Of a DNA stretch of 64,000 nt, positions 36,570-47,672 are shown piece after piece. The notes under the pieces were generated by a model. It was given only the letters and a program-made list of their open reading frames with translations, made no database searches and was not told the DNA's origin. How positions within the stretch are numbered: the stretch's first letter is position 1; each line of letters opens with the position of its first letter. The DNA is from Hemibagrus wyckioides (taxonomy: Eukaryota > Chordata > Actinopteri > Siluriformes > Bagridae), in contig NC_080715.1 of assembly GCF_019097595.1 (NCBI RefSeq), positions 10,931,573 through 10,995,572 on the forward strand. Reading direction: 5' to 3'. The position numbers were made by a program, and so were the translations under genes.

Positions 36570-37983
36570 TGAAAGACCACTGATGAGTAATAGTAAATAA
36601 CAAACTTTTTTTTTATAATACCAATATCAATACTTTTGTATTCATTTTATATTAAATACATTAGAATATTATGTAAGTTCTTTTAGTACTGTACATTTTC
36701 AATGATTGAAGCACATTAAGTAGCATTAAGTAAAAGCTCTAACAGGTTTGAACTTCATCCATCAGCAGCATATTTACATTTAGAAAGTAAATTAAATGTT
36801 TCTTTCCTCATGCCTTTTTGTATTTTACAGATAGGAACCTGAACAATGATCCAAAAACTATAGGTAACTCCTGATCCACTGAAAACACTGAAAGACACAG
36901 AATAAAAAGAATTTTTGATATACCTTGCACTTTCTGTCTTAAGTAATTTCACCATGAATTTCTACTTCCCTTCCTTCCACTCTTCACTCCATTCTGTCTT
37001 TTATATATTCCACGTGATGTTGAGTTTTTGAAGAGATGCTTCCGTAAGATAAACTTTTTGACTAACTTCCTCTTTCCACTTCTGTCTCCTCTTTATATAC
37101 TCTAGACAATCTGGAATTTCTGATGAAGAATGAGAAGGAACTAATTGATAAAGTAAAAAACGTTGACAGAATCATTAATGAACTCCATCTTACTGCTAAA
37201 ATGGCGGCAAAAGTGTGAGCTGAGAAGACAGACCAAGCCAAGATGAGGAGACTTCTGAATTACACAAACAGCAGGACAGCTGCTAGGCATCTAGTTGATG
37301 CCTTGAATAAACATACAGCTGATGTCATGGAGGACTTGACAACAGCCTAATGGCTCAGTGTGGCATTTTATATTTGCATTTATGGCATTTGGCAGATTCC
37401 CTTATCCAGAGCGACGTACCAAAGTGCTTCGAAGTCTCTATTGATGAATACATCAACATTTTATACTTCCTAATTGATGGTGCGGCACATAAATAACAGA
37501 GCACATACATCACCTTTTCTTAAAATAGTGTCAAGAGATGTGTCATTTATATTGTGTAGAGAATCAGTAATAAAAAATTGTTTTAGTTTACCTATGACCA
37601 TCATACTATGTTTTTACAGTTTTATATTTTTCTAACTGGTGCCAGCATGTGAAATGGTCAGTCAAATTTTTATGAAGATTCAATAAATACATGAATAAAT
37701 AAGCAACTTGGAGTGGAAGTGCGTATTTGTTTCCAATAAAATAAAATATTCTGTGTACATTATTTTTAAAGCTACATAGTACATTCCTCTCCTAGGAGTG
37801 GCATAATATAAACACATCAGTGTCTCCTGGCTGACTGTTCACCATGAAACTGCCATACAGTCATGCATACTGTTAATCTAGTCTATTAAAACATACTAAT
37901 AGTTTAAAATGATTAATGAGACTGATGGACGGTGACCTGCTTTCGATCCTGTATGGTTAGTATCCCTGAGCTCCATCAGGTGG

Positions 37984-38014
<31 letters not shown>

Positions 38015-38289
38015 AGTGTGTGTGTGTGTTAATACAGCTCTGCTACAAAGTGCTATTTACCTGAAAATCCTGGATATCCATATAATACTGGAGAACATTT
38101 TATTTTCCACTATGTTTGAGGACTTTTGAAAATTTCCTGCATTTTAGAAGAACCACACAATTTATGTTTGCACACTTCTTCAGTTTTAACTTTTGCTCTG
38201 TGAATTGTCCTTTTCCACGCTTTCCAGCTGCACGTCTAGCGTCACCTAGTGGCCAATTAGAAGTAATTCAGATTATTACGAAAAAAAAA

Positions 38290-38345
38290 ATCGAAAGTGA
38301 AGGTAAGGACTGTGGATTTGGTAAACACTCAGAAGAGCTGAGAAG
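38290..38345 (+). other. Probable 5' non-coding exon of CARD unit 3
   Basis: It is the same as the exon before unit 2: it ends GAGCTGAGAAG|GTAAGT and pairs with the acceptor just before the ATG at 38585. The exon start is not defined. Confidence 0.45.
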
Positions 38346-38584
38346 GTAAGTTAATACAAAGTTTCTGTAATAAATAACTTAAATCTAAAGGCCTACTGAA
38401 TGTACTGAGAGAGTTTCACAAAACTAGTCAGTAATGCATATCGAAAAACAAAGGCTTCAGGTCATTTTTTTAATAATAGGCACCGGATGCAATATCAGAC
38501 AACATTTAGTTATACAGAAGGTTTTCTTTGTGTTTGTAGTTTTCCACTGAAATCTGCAGCTCTGTATGTGTAATTACAGGAAGA

Positions 38585-39119
38585 ATGGACATAATAACCG
38601 ATAACAAAGTGAAACTTATTGACTGGTTATGCGGAGAGGACATGATTTTGCAGCATGTTCAATCCCGGAAGCTGGTAACTGGGAATGAATACACGAAGGT
38701 CAAAAGTATCCAAGATCCCATTCTGAAAATTACGGAACTCTTGGACATCATTCTGAAAAAGAAAGATCCGACTTGCATCGCTTTTCTCCAGCTGCTGAAG
38801 GAAGAAGGGGTGAATGAATCAAGACCGGAGCTCAAGCAGTGGATAAGTACAGTAAATACCTCAGGTATACTAGACTAATGTTACTTATTTAATTATTTAC
38901 TTACTCACTGACTCACTCACTGGCTCACTCACTGATTCACTCACTGACTCACTCACTGATTCACTCACTGACTCACTCACTGAATCACTGACTCACTCAC
39001 TGACTCACTCACTGACTCACTCACTGATTCACTCACTGACTCACTCACTGACTCACTCACTGACTCACTCACTGACTCACTCACTGATTCACTCACTGAC
39101 TCACTCACTGACTCACTCA

Positions 39120-39175
<56 letters not shown>

Positions 39176-40614
39176 ACCCTCAACCTGATACTTCAAAAAT
39201 TACAGCTAATTCCCGATCCACTAGCAGTGATTTTTACCCTGAATTTCTTCTTCCCTTCCTTCCATTCAAAAATAAAATAGAAATTGTAAATCTATTTTTA
39301 AAAATAATCATAAATAGAATAAAGTTTCCTCATTTGCAAGCATTTACAGTTTTGAATCATTTCCATTTGTTACAAGCTACAGCTCTCTCATCTATTTATC
39401 CGATCACTCAAGATATTCAATAACTGACAGTTTGTCCAGCTCTATTACAATTCAGAGTAATATGCTTTTTTCCCCCCTATGCAAAATATGACTGGTAGCT
39501 GGATGAATGGAATAGCTAAATACTATTTCACATAATGTCTTCTGTCCTCTTCCTCACAGAAAAAAAAGAAGCTTTACAGTGCTCTACCCAAAGCCCAGGT
39601 ATGCCTAATGACTATAACATCCATAATGAATATTACATAAAATTCCCATCTAGTCAAAACTATATGCATTGTTGAGAATGCTTACTGGATGTTATAACAC
39701 AAATCTTTTCTTCATCAACAGGTACCTCAGTGAATATTACTGCACAAAGTGACGGCATTGCTTTCACCCCAATCATTAGTGGCTGTCAGATTTCTAGCAT
39801 CAATATGAACACAACTGTCCTTAAAAAGGAATGATGAAAGACCACTGATGAGTAATAGTAAATAACAAACTTTTTTTTATAATACCAATATCAATACTTT
39901 TGTATTCATTTTATATTAAATACATTAGAATATTATGTAAGTTCTTTTAGTACTGTACATTTTCAATGATTGAAGCACATTAAGTAGCATTAAGTAAAAG
40001 CTCTAACAGGTTTGAACTTCATCCATCAGCAGCATATTTACATTTAGAAAGTAAATTAAATGTTTCTTTCCTCATGCCTTTTTGTATTTTACAGATAGGA
40101 ACCTGAACAATGATCCAAAAACTATAGGTAACTCCTGATCCACTGAAAACACTGAAAGACACAGAATAAAAAGAATTTTTGATATACCTTGCACTTTCTG
40201 TCTTAAGTAATTTCACCATGAATTTCTCCTTCCCTTCCTTCCACTCTTCACTCCATTCTGTCTTTTATATATTCCACGTGATGTTGAGTTTTTGAAGAGA
40301 TGCTTCCGTAAGATAAACTTTTTGACTAACTTCCTCTTTCCACTTCTGTCTCCTCTTTATATACTCTAGACAATCTGGAATTTCTGATGAAGAATGAGAA
40401 GGAACTAATTGATAAAGTAAAAAACGTTGACAGAATCATTAATGAACTCTATCTTACTGCTAAAATGGCAGCAAAAGTGCGAGCTGAGAAGACAGACCAA
40501 GCCAAGATGAAGAGACTTCTGGATTACACAAACAGCAGGACAGCTGCTAGGCATCTAGTTGATGCCTTGAATAAACATGCAGCTGATGTCATGGAGGACT
40601 TGACAACAGCCTAA
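38585..40614 (+). CDS. Two-CARD small protein, unit 3
   Basis: Exons 38585-38864, 39560-39598, 40095-40127 and 40370-40614 join in phase 1 to 597 nt, or 198 aa. The first CARD occupies residues 1-93 (KVKLIDWLCGEDMILQHVQS, ILKITELLDIILKKKD, CIAFLQLLKEEG). Two short linker exons follow (EKKEALQCSTQSP and DRNLNNDPKTI). The second CARD covers the last 80 residues (FLMKNEKELIDKVKNVDRII, VRAEKTDQAKMKRLLDY, ALNKHAADVMEDLTTA). The second CARD resembles the ASC/NLRP1 C-terminal CARD at the VRAE..T...KMR.L motif. A role as a CARD adaptor or competitor is inferred, not shown. The unit differs from unit 2 by few bases but has no nonsense codon. A good Kozak start lies 5 nt after the acceptor. Confidence 0.78.
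38899..39174. repeat. ACTCACTCACTG minisatellite with (TC)n(CA)n tail
   Basis: This is the unit-3 counterpart of the repeat at 35621-35909. It has the same structure with slightly different numbers and order of variant units. Confidence 0.95.
39722..39834 (+). CDS. Alternative terminal exon of CARD unit 3
   Basis: It differs from the exon at 36457-36569 at one codon seen by eye (Asn for Ser after SSI). It opens in phase 1 after CATCAACAG and ends at TGA 39832-39834. It would give a first-CARD-only isoform with a short unrecognised tail. Confidence 0.5.
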
Positions 40615-41305
40615 TGGCTCAGTGTGGCATTTTATATTTGCATTTATGGCATTTGGCAGATTCCCTTATCCAGAGCGACGTACCAAAGTGCTTCGAAGTC
40701 TCTATCGATGAATACATCAACATTTTATACTTCCTAATTGATGGTGCGGCACATAAATAACAGAGCACATACATCACCTTTTCTTAAAATAGTGTCAAGA
40801 GATGTGTCATTTATATTGTGTAGAGAATCAGTAATAAAAAATTGTTTTAGTTTACCTATGACCATCATACTATGTTTTTACAGTTTTATATTTTTCTAAC
40901 TGGTGCCAGCATGTGAAATGGTCAGTCAAATTTTTATGAAGATTCAATAAATACATGAATAAATAAGCAACTTGGAGTGGAAGTACATATTTGTTTCCAA
41001 TAAAATAAAATATTCTGTGTACATTATTTTTAAAGCTACATAGTACATTCCTCTCCTAGGAGCGGCATAATGTAAACACATCAGTGTCTCCTGGCTGACT
41101 GTTCACCATGAAACTGCCATACAGTCATGCATACTGTTAATCTAGTCTATTAAAACATACTAATAGTTTAAAATTATCAATGAGACTGATGGACGGTGAC
41201 CTGCTTTCGATCCTGTATGGTTAGTATCCCTGAGCTCCATCAGGTGGCTCTGTGTGTGTGTGTTAATACAGCTCTGCTACAAAGTGCTATTTACCTGAAA
41301 ATCCT

Positions 41306-41827
41306 GCTAAAACAGTGGAATGTTATAGTATGCCATCATTATCACCATCAACACCACTATCAGGCTATGATGAACAAAATTATAGCTTAGTCCACTGAAA
41401 ATTAGCCTACTGTATAACATTCTGTGTCACACAGCACACATGGTTTATAAACAGCTTGCTTTCAATTGTGACAAAGAAAAAAAATCTAAGCACATATCAA
41501 TGTACTCATCTGAACTAGAACAATTACATAAGGTCCTTCTAAGCTTGGATGCTTGTATTGTGGTTCCTTCATTCATTCATCATTACTTTTCTGATTTTAT
41601 TTTTAATAATCTATCATAGAATTACTTAAGATCTTTTAGCCTTAAAGACACACGATAAGCAATGAGAATGTCACCAAAAACAATATGGACAGGAATGAAT
41701 CCTAACACATGGTGTTTGAATGCAATAATGCTGAATCATTTAATCACTTAGGCCTGTATAGCTGGGGTTTTAATTAATAAATTAATTCATTTTAATTCTA
41801 GGCAAGTTAGCCTTATTAAAACATTGA

Positions 41828-41882
<55 letters not shown>

Positions 41883-41990
41883 AATGCAGTTCATTTATTT
41901 TTCTTCATTTTTATTTTTTTTATTTTAGTAATACTAACATAGCATTGTTTGTTATAATAAATAATTCACCTTGATTCATAGAGGTTTAAA
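41306..41990. other. Insertion separating units 3 and 4
   Basis: Homology to the other units stops after ACCTGAAAATCCTG (about 41305) and resumes at AATACTGGAGAACATTTTATT (about 41991). In units 2 and 3 these two points are only about 15 bp apart. The inserted stretch of roughly 685 bp holds a perfect (TTA)n run at 41830-41881 and no gene or known element that I recognise. Confidence 0.6.
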
Positions 41991-42407
41991 ATACTGGAGA
42001 ACATTTTATTTTTCCACTACAGTATGTATGGGAACTTTTGACGCTTTCCAGCTGCACGTCTAGCGTCACCTAGTGGTTCATTAGAAGTAATTCAGATTAA
42101 TGCGCAACCTCGAAAGTGAAGGCAAGGACTGCGTTTGGAAAACACCCTGGCACTCGGAAGAGCTGAGAAGGTAGAGTACGTGAATACCTGTAATAAATAA
42201 CTTAATTCTAAAGGCCTACTGAATGTACTGAGAGAGTTTCACAAAACTAGTCAGTAATGCATATCGAAAAACAAAGGCTTCAGGTCATTTTTTTAATAAT
42301 AGGCACCGGATGCAATATCAGACAACATTTAGTTATACAGAAGGTTTTCTTTGTGTTTGTAGTTTTCCACTGAAATCTGCAGCTCTGTATGTGTAATTAC
42401 AGGAAGA

Positions 42408-42712
42408 ATGGACATAATAACCGATAACAAAGTGAAACTTATTGACTGGTTATGCGGAGAGGACATGATTTTGCAGCATGTTCAATCCCGGAAGCTGGTA
42501 ACTGGGAATGAATACACGAAGGTCAAAAGTATCCAAGATCCCATTCTGAAAATTACGGAACTCTTGGACATCATTCTGAAAAAGAAAGATCCGACTTGCA
42601 TCGCTTTTCTCCAGCTGCTGAAGGAAGAACGGGTGAATGAATCAAGACCGGAGCTCAAGCAGTGGATAAGTACAGTAAATACCTCAGGTATACTAGACTA
42701 ATGTTCTTTCTT

Positions 42713-42743
<31 letters not shown>

Positions 42744-43519
42744 GCTTGTTTGTCCGTCCGTCCGTCTGCCTGCCTGCCTGTCTTTCTCTGCATGTTTGTC
42801 CGTCTGTGTGTCTGTCTGCCTCTCTCTCTCTCTCTCTCTCTCTGCGCTTTTGTCCGTCCATCTGTCTGTCTGCCCCCCCCCTCACTCTGCACGTTTGTCC
42901 GTCCGTCTGTTTGTCTGTCTTTCTCTCTCTGTGTGCTTTTGTCCTTCAGTCTGTCTGTCTGCCCCCCCCCTCTCTCTGTCCATCTTCATCTCTCCCTTCC
43001 TTTTTCCTAATTGAACTGTTGTGTGATGTAAACCACTTTCATCTGTTTGTTTTTTTTAGCTCTTGCAGATAAAACAGAGAACAGTAACACCCCTCAACCT
43101 GGTACATCGCAAACTCCAGGTAATTCCCAATCCACTAGCAGTGATTAGAGCTTCCATGAGCTAAAAGCAAACGTAACATTATAAAGAGCTTTTTGTATAT
43201 GTAATAAACAATTTGATTAATTTCAAACTCCATCTTTCTCTCCACTTTTTTTCCCCCTCTTTATACTCCAGATTATAATGAATTTCTGAAGAAGAACTAC
43301 AGTAAACTAATTGCTGACATAAAAAATGTTAACAGACTCGTCGATGACCTTAACTACTTGGGGGATGAAAGTGCGGCAAATGTGCGAGCCGAGACAACAG
43401 ACTACGCAATGATGAGGAAAGTTTTGGATTACACAAAAAGCAAAAAAGCTGCAAAAATTCTGTTTGATGCCTTGAAAAAACATGCAGCTGACGTCATGGA
43501 GGAGCTGCCCATGCCCTAA
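42408..43519 (+). CDS. Two-CARD small protein, unit 4
   Basis: Exons 42408-42687, 43060-43119 and 43272-43519 join in phase 1 to 588 nt, or 195 aa. The first CARD is the same as in units 2 and 3 except Gly-to-Arg at residue 75 (KEERV). The linker exon (ALADKTENSNTPQPGTSQTP) is intact only here; a second AG nine bases in could give a shorter form starting DKTEN. The second CARD (FLKKNYSKLIADIKNVNRLV, VRAETTDYAMMRKVLDY, ALKKHAADVMEELPMP) is clearly diverged from units 1-3 but keeps the VRAE motif and length. Intron 1 is a C/T-rich microsatellite. A signalling role through CARD interactions is inferred. Confidence 0.75.
42704..42995. repeat. TCTG/TCCG/TC-rich microsatellite
   Basis: Nearly pure pyrimidine-biased repeats of TCTC, GTCCGTCTGTCTG and C-runs fill most of the first intron of CARD unit 4. 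The long Ser/Leu/Cys-rich and Arg/Glu-rich frames here are artefacts. Confidence 0.95.
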
Positions 43520-43926
43520 CAGCTCAGTGTAGCATTTAAACCCTATTCATTGATGGTGCAGGGCATAAATGACAGATCATACACCAATTTTTAAAGAATT
43601 TCTATTCCCATAATGCTTTAGAGCCTTATCATAGTCAATTATCAGGGTGTTATTGTAGACTGACTAATCATATGACTATTGGCTTCTAAAAACCAACAAA
43701 AAACTGGCATTACATTTTCTTTCATATACATTCCAGTATTTGTACAATACAAAAACGACAGATGATGCTCTATTTTAGATTAAGATAGACTACCCCTGTA
43801 ATTATACAGTTTTATAAATATTACAGGCATTTTTTAAAAACATTTTTAATTTCAAATGTGTGATTTACAATCTAACGCATTCATAATTTTTAGCCACTGG
43901 TGCTTATTTTGTATTGGAATATACAG

Positions 43927-44170
43927 TATGCTGTATGCTCAAAAGTTTGTGGACATCCGGCCGTCAGACCCTTATGTGCTTGTTGAACATTTCATTTCAG
44001 ATTCCTTTTACTGTTATAATTACCACCAAAAGAACATAAGCAAAAAAGAATTCATCCAAAAGTGCATTAGCGAGCTGTTAAGAAAGCCTGGGAGACAGTC
44101 GCCATTTCAGTTCATCCCAGAGGTGTTCAGTGTGCATAATGGTCAGGTGCCCACAAACATTTGGCCAGTT
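43927..44170. mobile_element. Short Tc1-derived MITE
   Basis: The left end, TGCTCAAAAGTTTGTGGACA, and the right end, TGCCCACAAACATTTGGCCA, are imperfect inverted repeats. They belong to the Tc1 family whose transposase relic is seen at 61090-61445. The middle is unrelated or heavily diverged. The 105-codon frame across it is not a gene. Confidence 0.65.
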
Positions 44171-45234
44171 TAAGCTTAATTGTTATATGATTGTGGCAAT
44201 GTTGTCAACCCTTGACTCAGGAAATAAACAAATGCATGAAATAAAGCAACAAACTCTGTGACTGTTTACTATAAAAAATTAGTAGTAGTATGCAATTAAT
44301 TATGTCTAATATTGATGGTCTGGTATTTATAAGTTTTTTTTTATGAGTTTTTTTTTATTACCAGTGAACTTACATAATTTAAGACATATAGCAAACATTT
44401 AACACATCATAATAACAAACACAAGTGGAAATAAATCTTAAACATAAGTACATCGATTGCATGTAGTTGCAATTGTATGAAATGACAGGGATTTTAATTA
44501 AAGTTTGGTGAGAACGGGTAAACTGTGATTAAGCTCTCATTTAATATGACACTGGGGTGTGGATGATGCAAGCAACTTAATGTACTGAAATAAATAAATA
44601 TATATTTCTGTACATTAATAAATAAAAAATATTTAATTTAATTCACCTAACACTTAGAGTAAGTGTACTTGCAAATAAATTAACTTGCCATTAGTATTGC
44701 AGCTGCAATCGTAACTGTATTAGGTATTCTTGGCAGCAAATAAAGACAAAATCTAAAAAATAACTCAGAAAGTTGTAAAGCTAATGTGCTTACTCTGTTC
44801 CTTGTCTGATTGCTTTGCCCTGGTTGATTTCTTATAACTTATCGGACAAAGATAAAGAAATATAATTGTCCTCCTGCACAACAAGACTATTGGTTGGTTT
44901 AAAGCTGTGTTTTTCCACTTTAGTTACACTGCTATAACCTGGCAGCACTACACATGAGGTGACTATTGTGCATTCACAAGTTAGTTTTGTGTATTCAGTC
45001 CAGTAAGCGTAGGTAAGCTTGAACAGAAAACAGATTCTCCAAACCGAGGGGGCCAAAATTATAGTTATGATACAGCCTCTGTGTGTCCGGAAAGGCCTTT
45101 AGGGGAAACTCAGTCACTGCTTTTATGTTAAATCAACACACTGGTCTACACAAAGTCTTGTATTTTCAAATATCTCAAGTAGCAATACTGTTGTTCTTGC
45201 TTAAGCTTCAGGGTATACCATAACATTCATTCAT
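44171..45234. other. Intergenic, nothing recognised
   Basis: AT-rich sequence with no exon or named element. Confidence 0.4.
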
Positions 45235-45365
45235 TCATTCATTGTCTATACCCACTTATTCCTAATCAGGGTCACGGGGGTCTGCTGGAGCCTATCCCAG
45301 CGCACATAGGCACATAAGGCAGGGGTACACCCTGGACAGGTCGTCAGTCCATCGCAGATACCATA
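45235..45365 (-). repeat. SINE-like dispersed repeat
   Basis: A short ATTC run is followed by CTTATTCCTAATCAGGGTCACGG, GGAGCCTATCCCAGC, CACCCTGGACAGGTCG and CAGTCCATCGCAG. This is the reverse orientation of the repeat class at 7620-7880. Confidence 0.6.
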
Positions 45366-45458
45366 ACATATTACCTCCAAACCTAGGACCTCCACTTTAG
45401 CAGTATGAGTCAAATCCATATTTAAAAATATCAATTATTGATTTTTCATCTCCCACAG

Positions 45459-45574
45459 AGGCAGAAGCAGCACAGAGAACCCCAGAAAAAATGCATCACA
45501 ATAAATACCAAAAATATTCGCTAAACATTGTCGACGAAAGCAATATTAAGGACTACGTGAAGGTCGTGAACTAG
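45459..45574 (+). CDS. Orphan phase-1 terminal exon candidate
   Basis: After a polypyrimidine stretch and CCCACAG, the frame opens in phase 1 as EAEAAQRTPEKMHHNKYQK...NIVDESNIKDYVKVVN and ends at TAG 45572-45574. All exons of the CARD units end in phase 1, so this could be an alternative last exon of unit 4, comparable to those at 36457 and 39722. It may equally belong to a lost unit or be chance. No domain is recognised. Confidence 0.3.
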
Positions 45575-46159
45575 CCATTTTTTTAATTGTATAATTACCA
45601 CTTGTGGGTCCAAGACAAACCAGCTTTGCTGCATTCCCGTTTTGCAGGTCTGTACAAAGTTTCCCACAATAACCGGTTACGCCTAAGGCCATGATTTCAC
45701 ACGCAAAGACACCTGAGAATCAGCAGGTGATTATAAAAGGTTATTACAAGTAATACAGTATGTTTCACTGTGATTGTGTTTGTTTTATAAGTTTGACTAT
45801 TCAATCGGCTTAATTGACTTGTTAAGCCAGTACCGTAAATCGATTTAAATCATGGCTGGAGTGTTTACTTACAAATCTAATAAGCAACACTTGAAATCAA
45901 AGACATGTCATGTGGGCACCAAGAACATGTTTAAGGAACCTCTTAGAACCCATTTGACAATGCTGATTTTAACCATTATAATCAGTTACTGTTACTGTGA
46001 AAAAGAAATAGTGTGGAAGGTTACTGTGGGAGGAAAAAATAAATTGGATGAAAAACTTTGAAAGGAACAAGAGGTTTGAAACAGGTCAGGCAGGGAGTTG
46101 TAGAGACTCGTGTTGCCAGACTTCACAGGGCCGCCATGCAGGTCGTTTGACTGACAAGT

Positions 46160-46660
46160 ACAGCAACCAATCACAATTCGTTTTGTTCAGCGTCACGTTT
46201 AGGGGCGTGGAACTGTAAAATCAATGTCCCTACAAAAACATACCGTTGTAAAACCATAGATATTTCGTTTAAGAAAATCAATGAAAAATAAGTTAGTGAG
46301 TCTATATCGTGAACTTCACATGCAGTGTTCCTCATTTGTCACAGATGTAAACACGACGACTTCCTTCTTCCATGAAGGAACTAGAGCGTCACGGCGGCTT
46401 TGTTTCCAGCCGGACCGTTAAAAACGTGACACACGGACACAAACACACACGTCCCGAAATTCCTGTGGAATCCAACCAATCAGATGAAGAACTCAAAAAT
46501 CCTGAAGCTCTTCCAATTTTGTGTGCCACTTGTATCGGGGACGATGGGGTACGTTTGTCCATCGTGGGACAGGAAAACGCTCTAATGTGGGAAGTCGGAG
46601 TTTTGGACTTCCTAGTTATCGCGAAGTAGCAACAACAACAACAACAACAACAGAGGTGAC
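46160..46660 (+). promoter_or_regulatory. Putative promoter and 5' exon of the SEC16-PIM gene
   Basis: This stretch is richer in CpG than its surroundings. It has a CCAAT box at 46167-46171 and a GGGGCGTGG GC-box at 46202-46210. An 85-codon frame (46372-46629, starting MKELERHGGF) is followed by a CAA run and then ACAGAG|GTGACT, a usable donor near 46655. I interpret it as the promoter plus a non-coding first exon with an upstream ORF. Alternatively the frame is coding, using the donor GTACGT at 46549 (phase 0), but this does not match the phase-1 start of the next exon at 49399. Confidence 0.35.
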
Positions 46661-47153
46661 TTAACGTTTAATGTCTGTGTCACGTTTTCGGTGTAATGGC
46701 ATCATTATTATGTTTAAATTTGATAAGTTACATTTTATCGGTTATATATAGCTCTCTAAGCAATTATTAACTAGTCTGTATGCTAGCTAGATAGCCTTGG
46801 GTAACTGGTTTGCTTGTGCTAACTAGTTTATCGTGCTAACAGAGGCGCCTTTTATTAACGTTTTTACCTGTTAGCGGTTTTATGTTAACGATGGGAGCAC
46901 TGGTTCAATAATAGTGGGGGATCCCAGTTAGCGAGCTAGCTAGCTAATAGGCCGGCTAAGCAGTTCTGTTTGAAATATAGCGTCTTAAAATGCCTAACGT
47001 TTTTTAGTGTGTGTGTGTGTGTGGTTCAATCCATGAAGGATGTTTGTGTTTTGTCTATTGATTTATTTAGCTAACACTGTAATTTACACTAAACTTGCAT
47101 GATATGAACTACCATCTCAATGCCACCCCTGGTTGGGAAATCCTGCTGTAATG

Positions 47154-47672
47154 TACACTATATTTTGCCAAAAGTTTTGGGACACCCCTCCCAATCATTG
47201 AATTCAGGGTTTGGGCTCGGCCCCTTAGTTCCAGTGAAAGGAACTCTTAATGATTCAGCATACCAAGACATTTTGGACAATTTCATGCTCCCAACTTTGT
47301 GGGAACAGTTTGGGGATGACCCCTTCCTGTTCCAACATGACCACACACCAGTGCAAAAAGCAAGGTCCATAAAGACATGGATGAGAGAGTTTGGTGTGGA
47401 GGAGCTTGACTGGCTTGACCTCAACATGATAGAACATCTTTGGTACGAATTAGAGCGGAGACTGTGAGCCAGGCCTTCTCGTCCAGCATGATTGCTTGAC
47501 CTCACAAATGCACTTTTAGAGGAATGGTCAAAAATTCCCATGAACACAGTTCTAAACCTTGTGGAAAGCCTTCCCAGAAGAGCTGTTATAGCTGCAAAGG
47601 ACGGGCCAACTCCATATTAGATTCACATGCATGTAAAGGCAGACGTCCCAAAACATTTGTCAATATAATGTA
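47154..47672 (+). mobile_element. Non-autonomous Tc1-derived element (complete)
   Basis: It is flanked by TA on both sides. The left end has CACTATATTTTGCCAAAAG followed by TTTTGGGACACC. The right end, GGGACGTCT...read as GTCCCAAAACATTTGTC followed by AATATAATGTA, is its inverted repeat. At about 519 bp it retains only the C-terminal part of a Tc1 transposase (LFQHDHTPVQKARSIKTWM, FGVEELDW, MIEHLWYELERRL). It is a deletion derivative of the same family as the pair at 31738-32565. Confidence 0.8.

Larger units (their letters stand above)
35307..37350 (+). pseudogene. Two-CARD gene unit 2, truncated by a nonsense codon
   Basis: Exons 35307-35586, 36295-36333, 36831-36863 and 37106-37350 have the same phase-1 structure as unit 3. 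The first CARD (93 codons) is intact and identical in protein sequence to that of unit 3. In the second CARD exon a CGA-to-TGA change at 37216-37218 stops the frame after MAAKV, before the VRAE motif and helices 3-6. Without that change the frame would run to the TAA at 37348. The gene could still make a first-CARD-only protein, also through the alternative terminal exon at 36457-36569. It is therefore either a pseudogene or a CARD-only decoy. Confidence 0.75.
34056..40615 (+). repeat. Two near-identical tandem 3.3-kb units
   Basis: 34056-37350 and 37351-40615 align almost base for base, from the 3' flank of one CARD gene through the whole of the next. The start codons are 3,278 bp apart and the final stop codons 3,264 bp apart. 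Length differences lie mainly in the (TG)n at 34691-34752 versus 37987-38030 and in the ACTC minisatellites. A partial third repeat of the 3' flank continues to about 41305. This indicates very recent tandem duplication, or homogenisation by gene conversion. Confidence 0.9.

Noticed and set aside
42655..43072. Cys/Leu/Ser-rich frame of 136 codons after the first CARD exon of unit 4
   Set aside because: It reads through the donor at 42688 into a pyrimidine-rich microsatellite; splicing to 43060 in phase is the better explanation.
43856..44173. 105-codon frame
   Set aside because: It spans a Tc1-derived MITE whose inverted ends supply parts of the frame, and no domain is present.
47158..47547. 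129-codon minus-strand frame
   Set aside because: It is the antisense shadow of a Tc1-derived element on the + strand.
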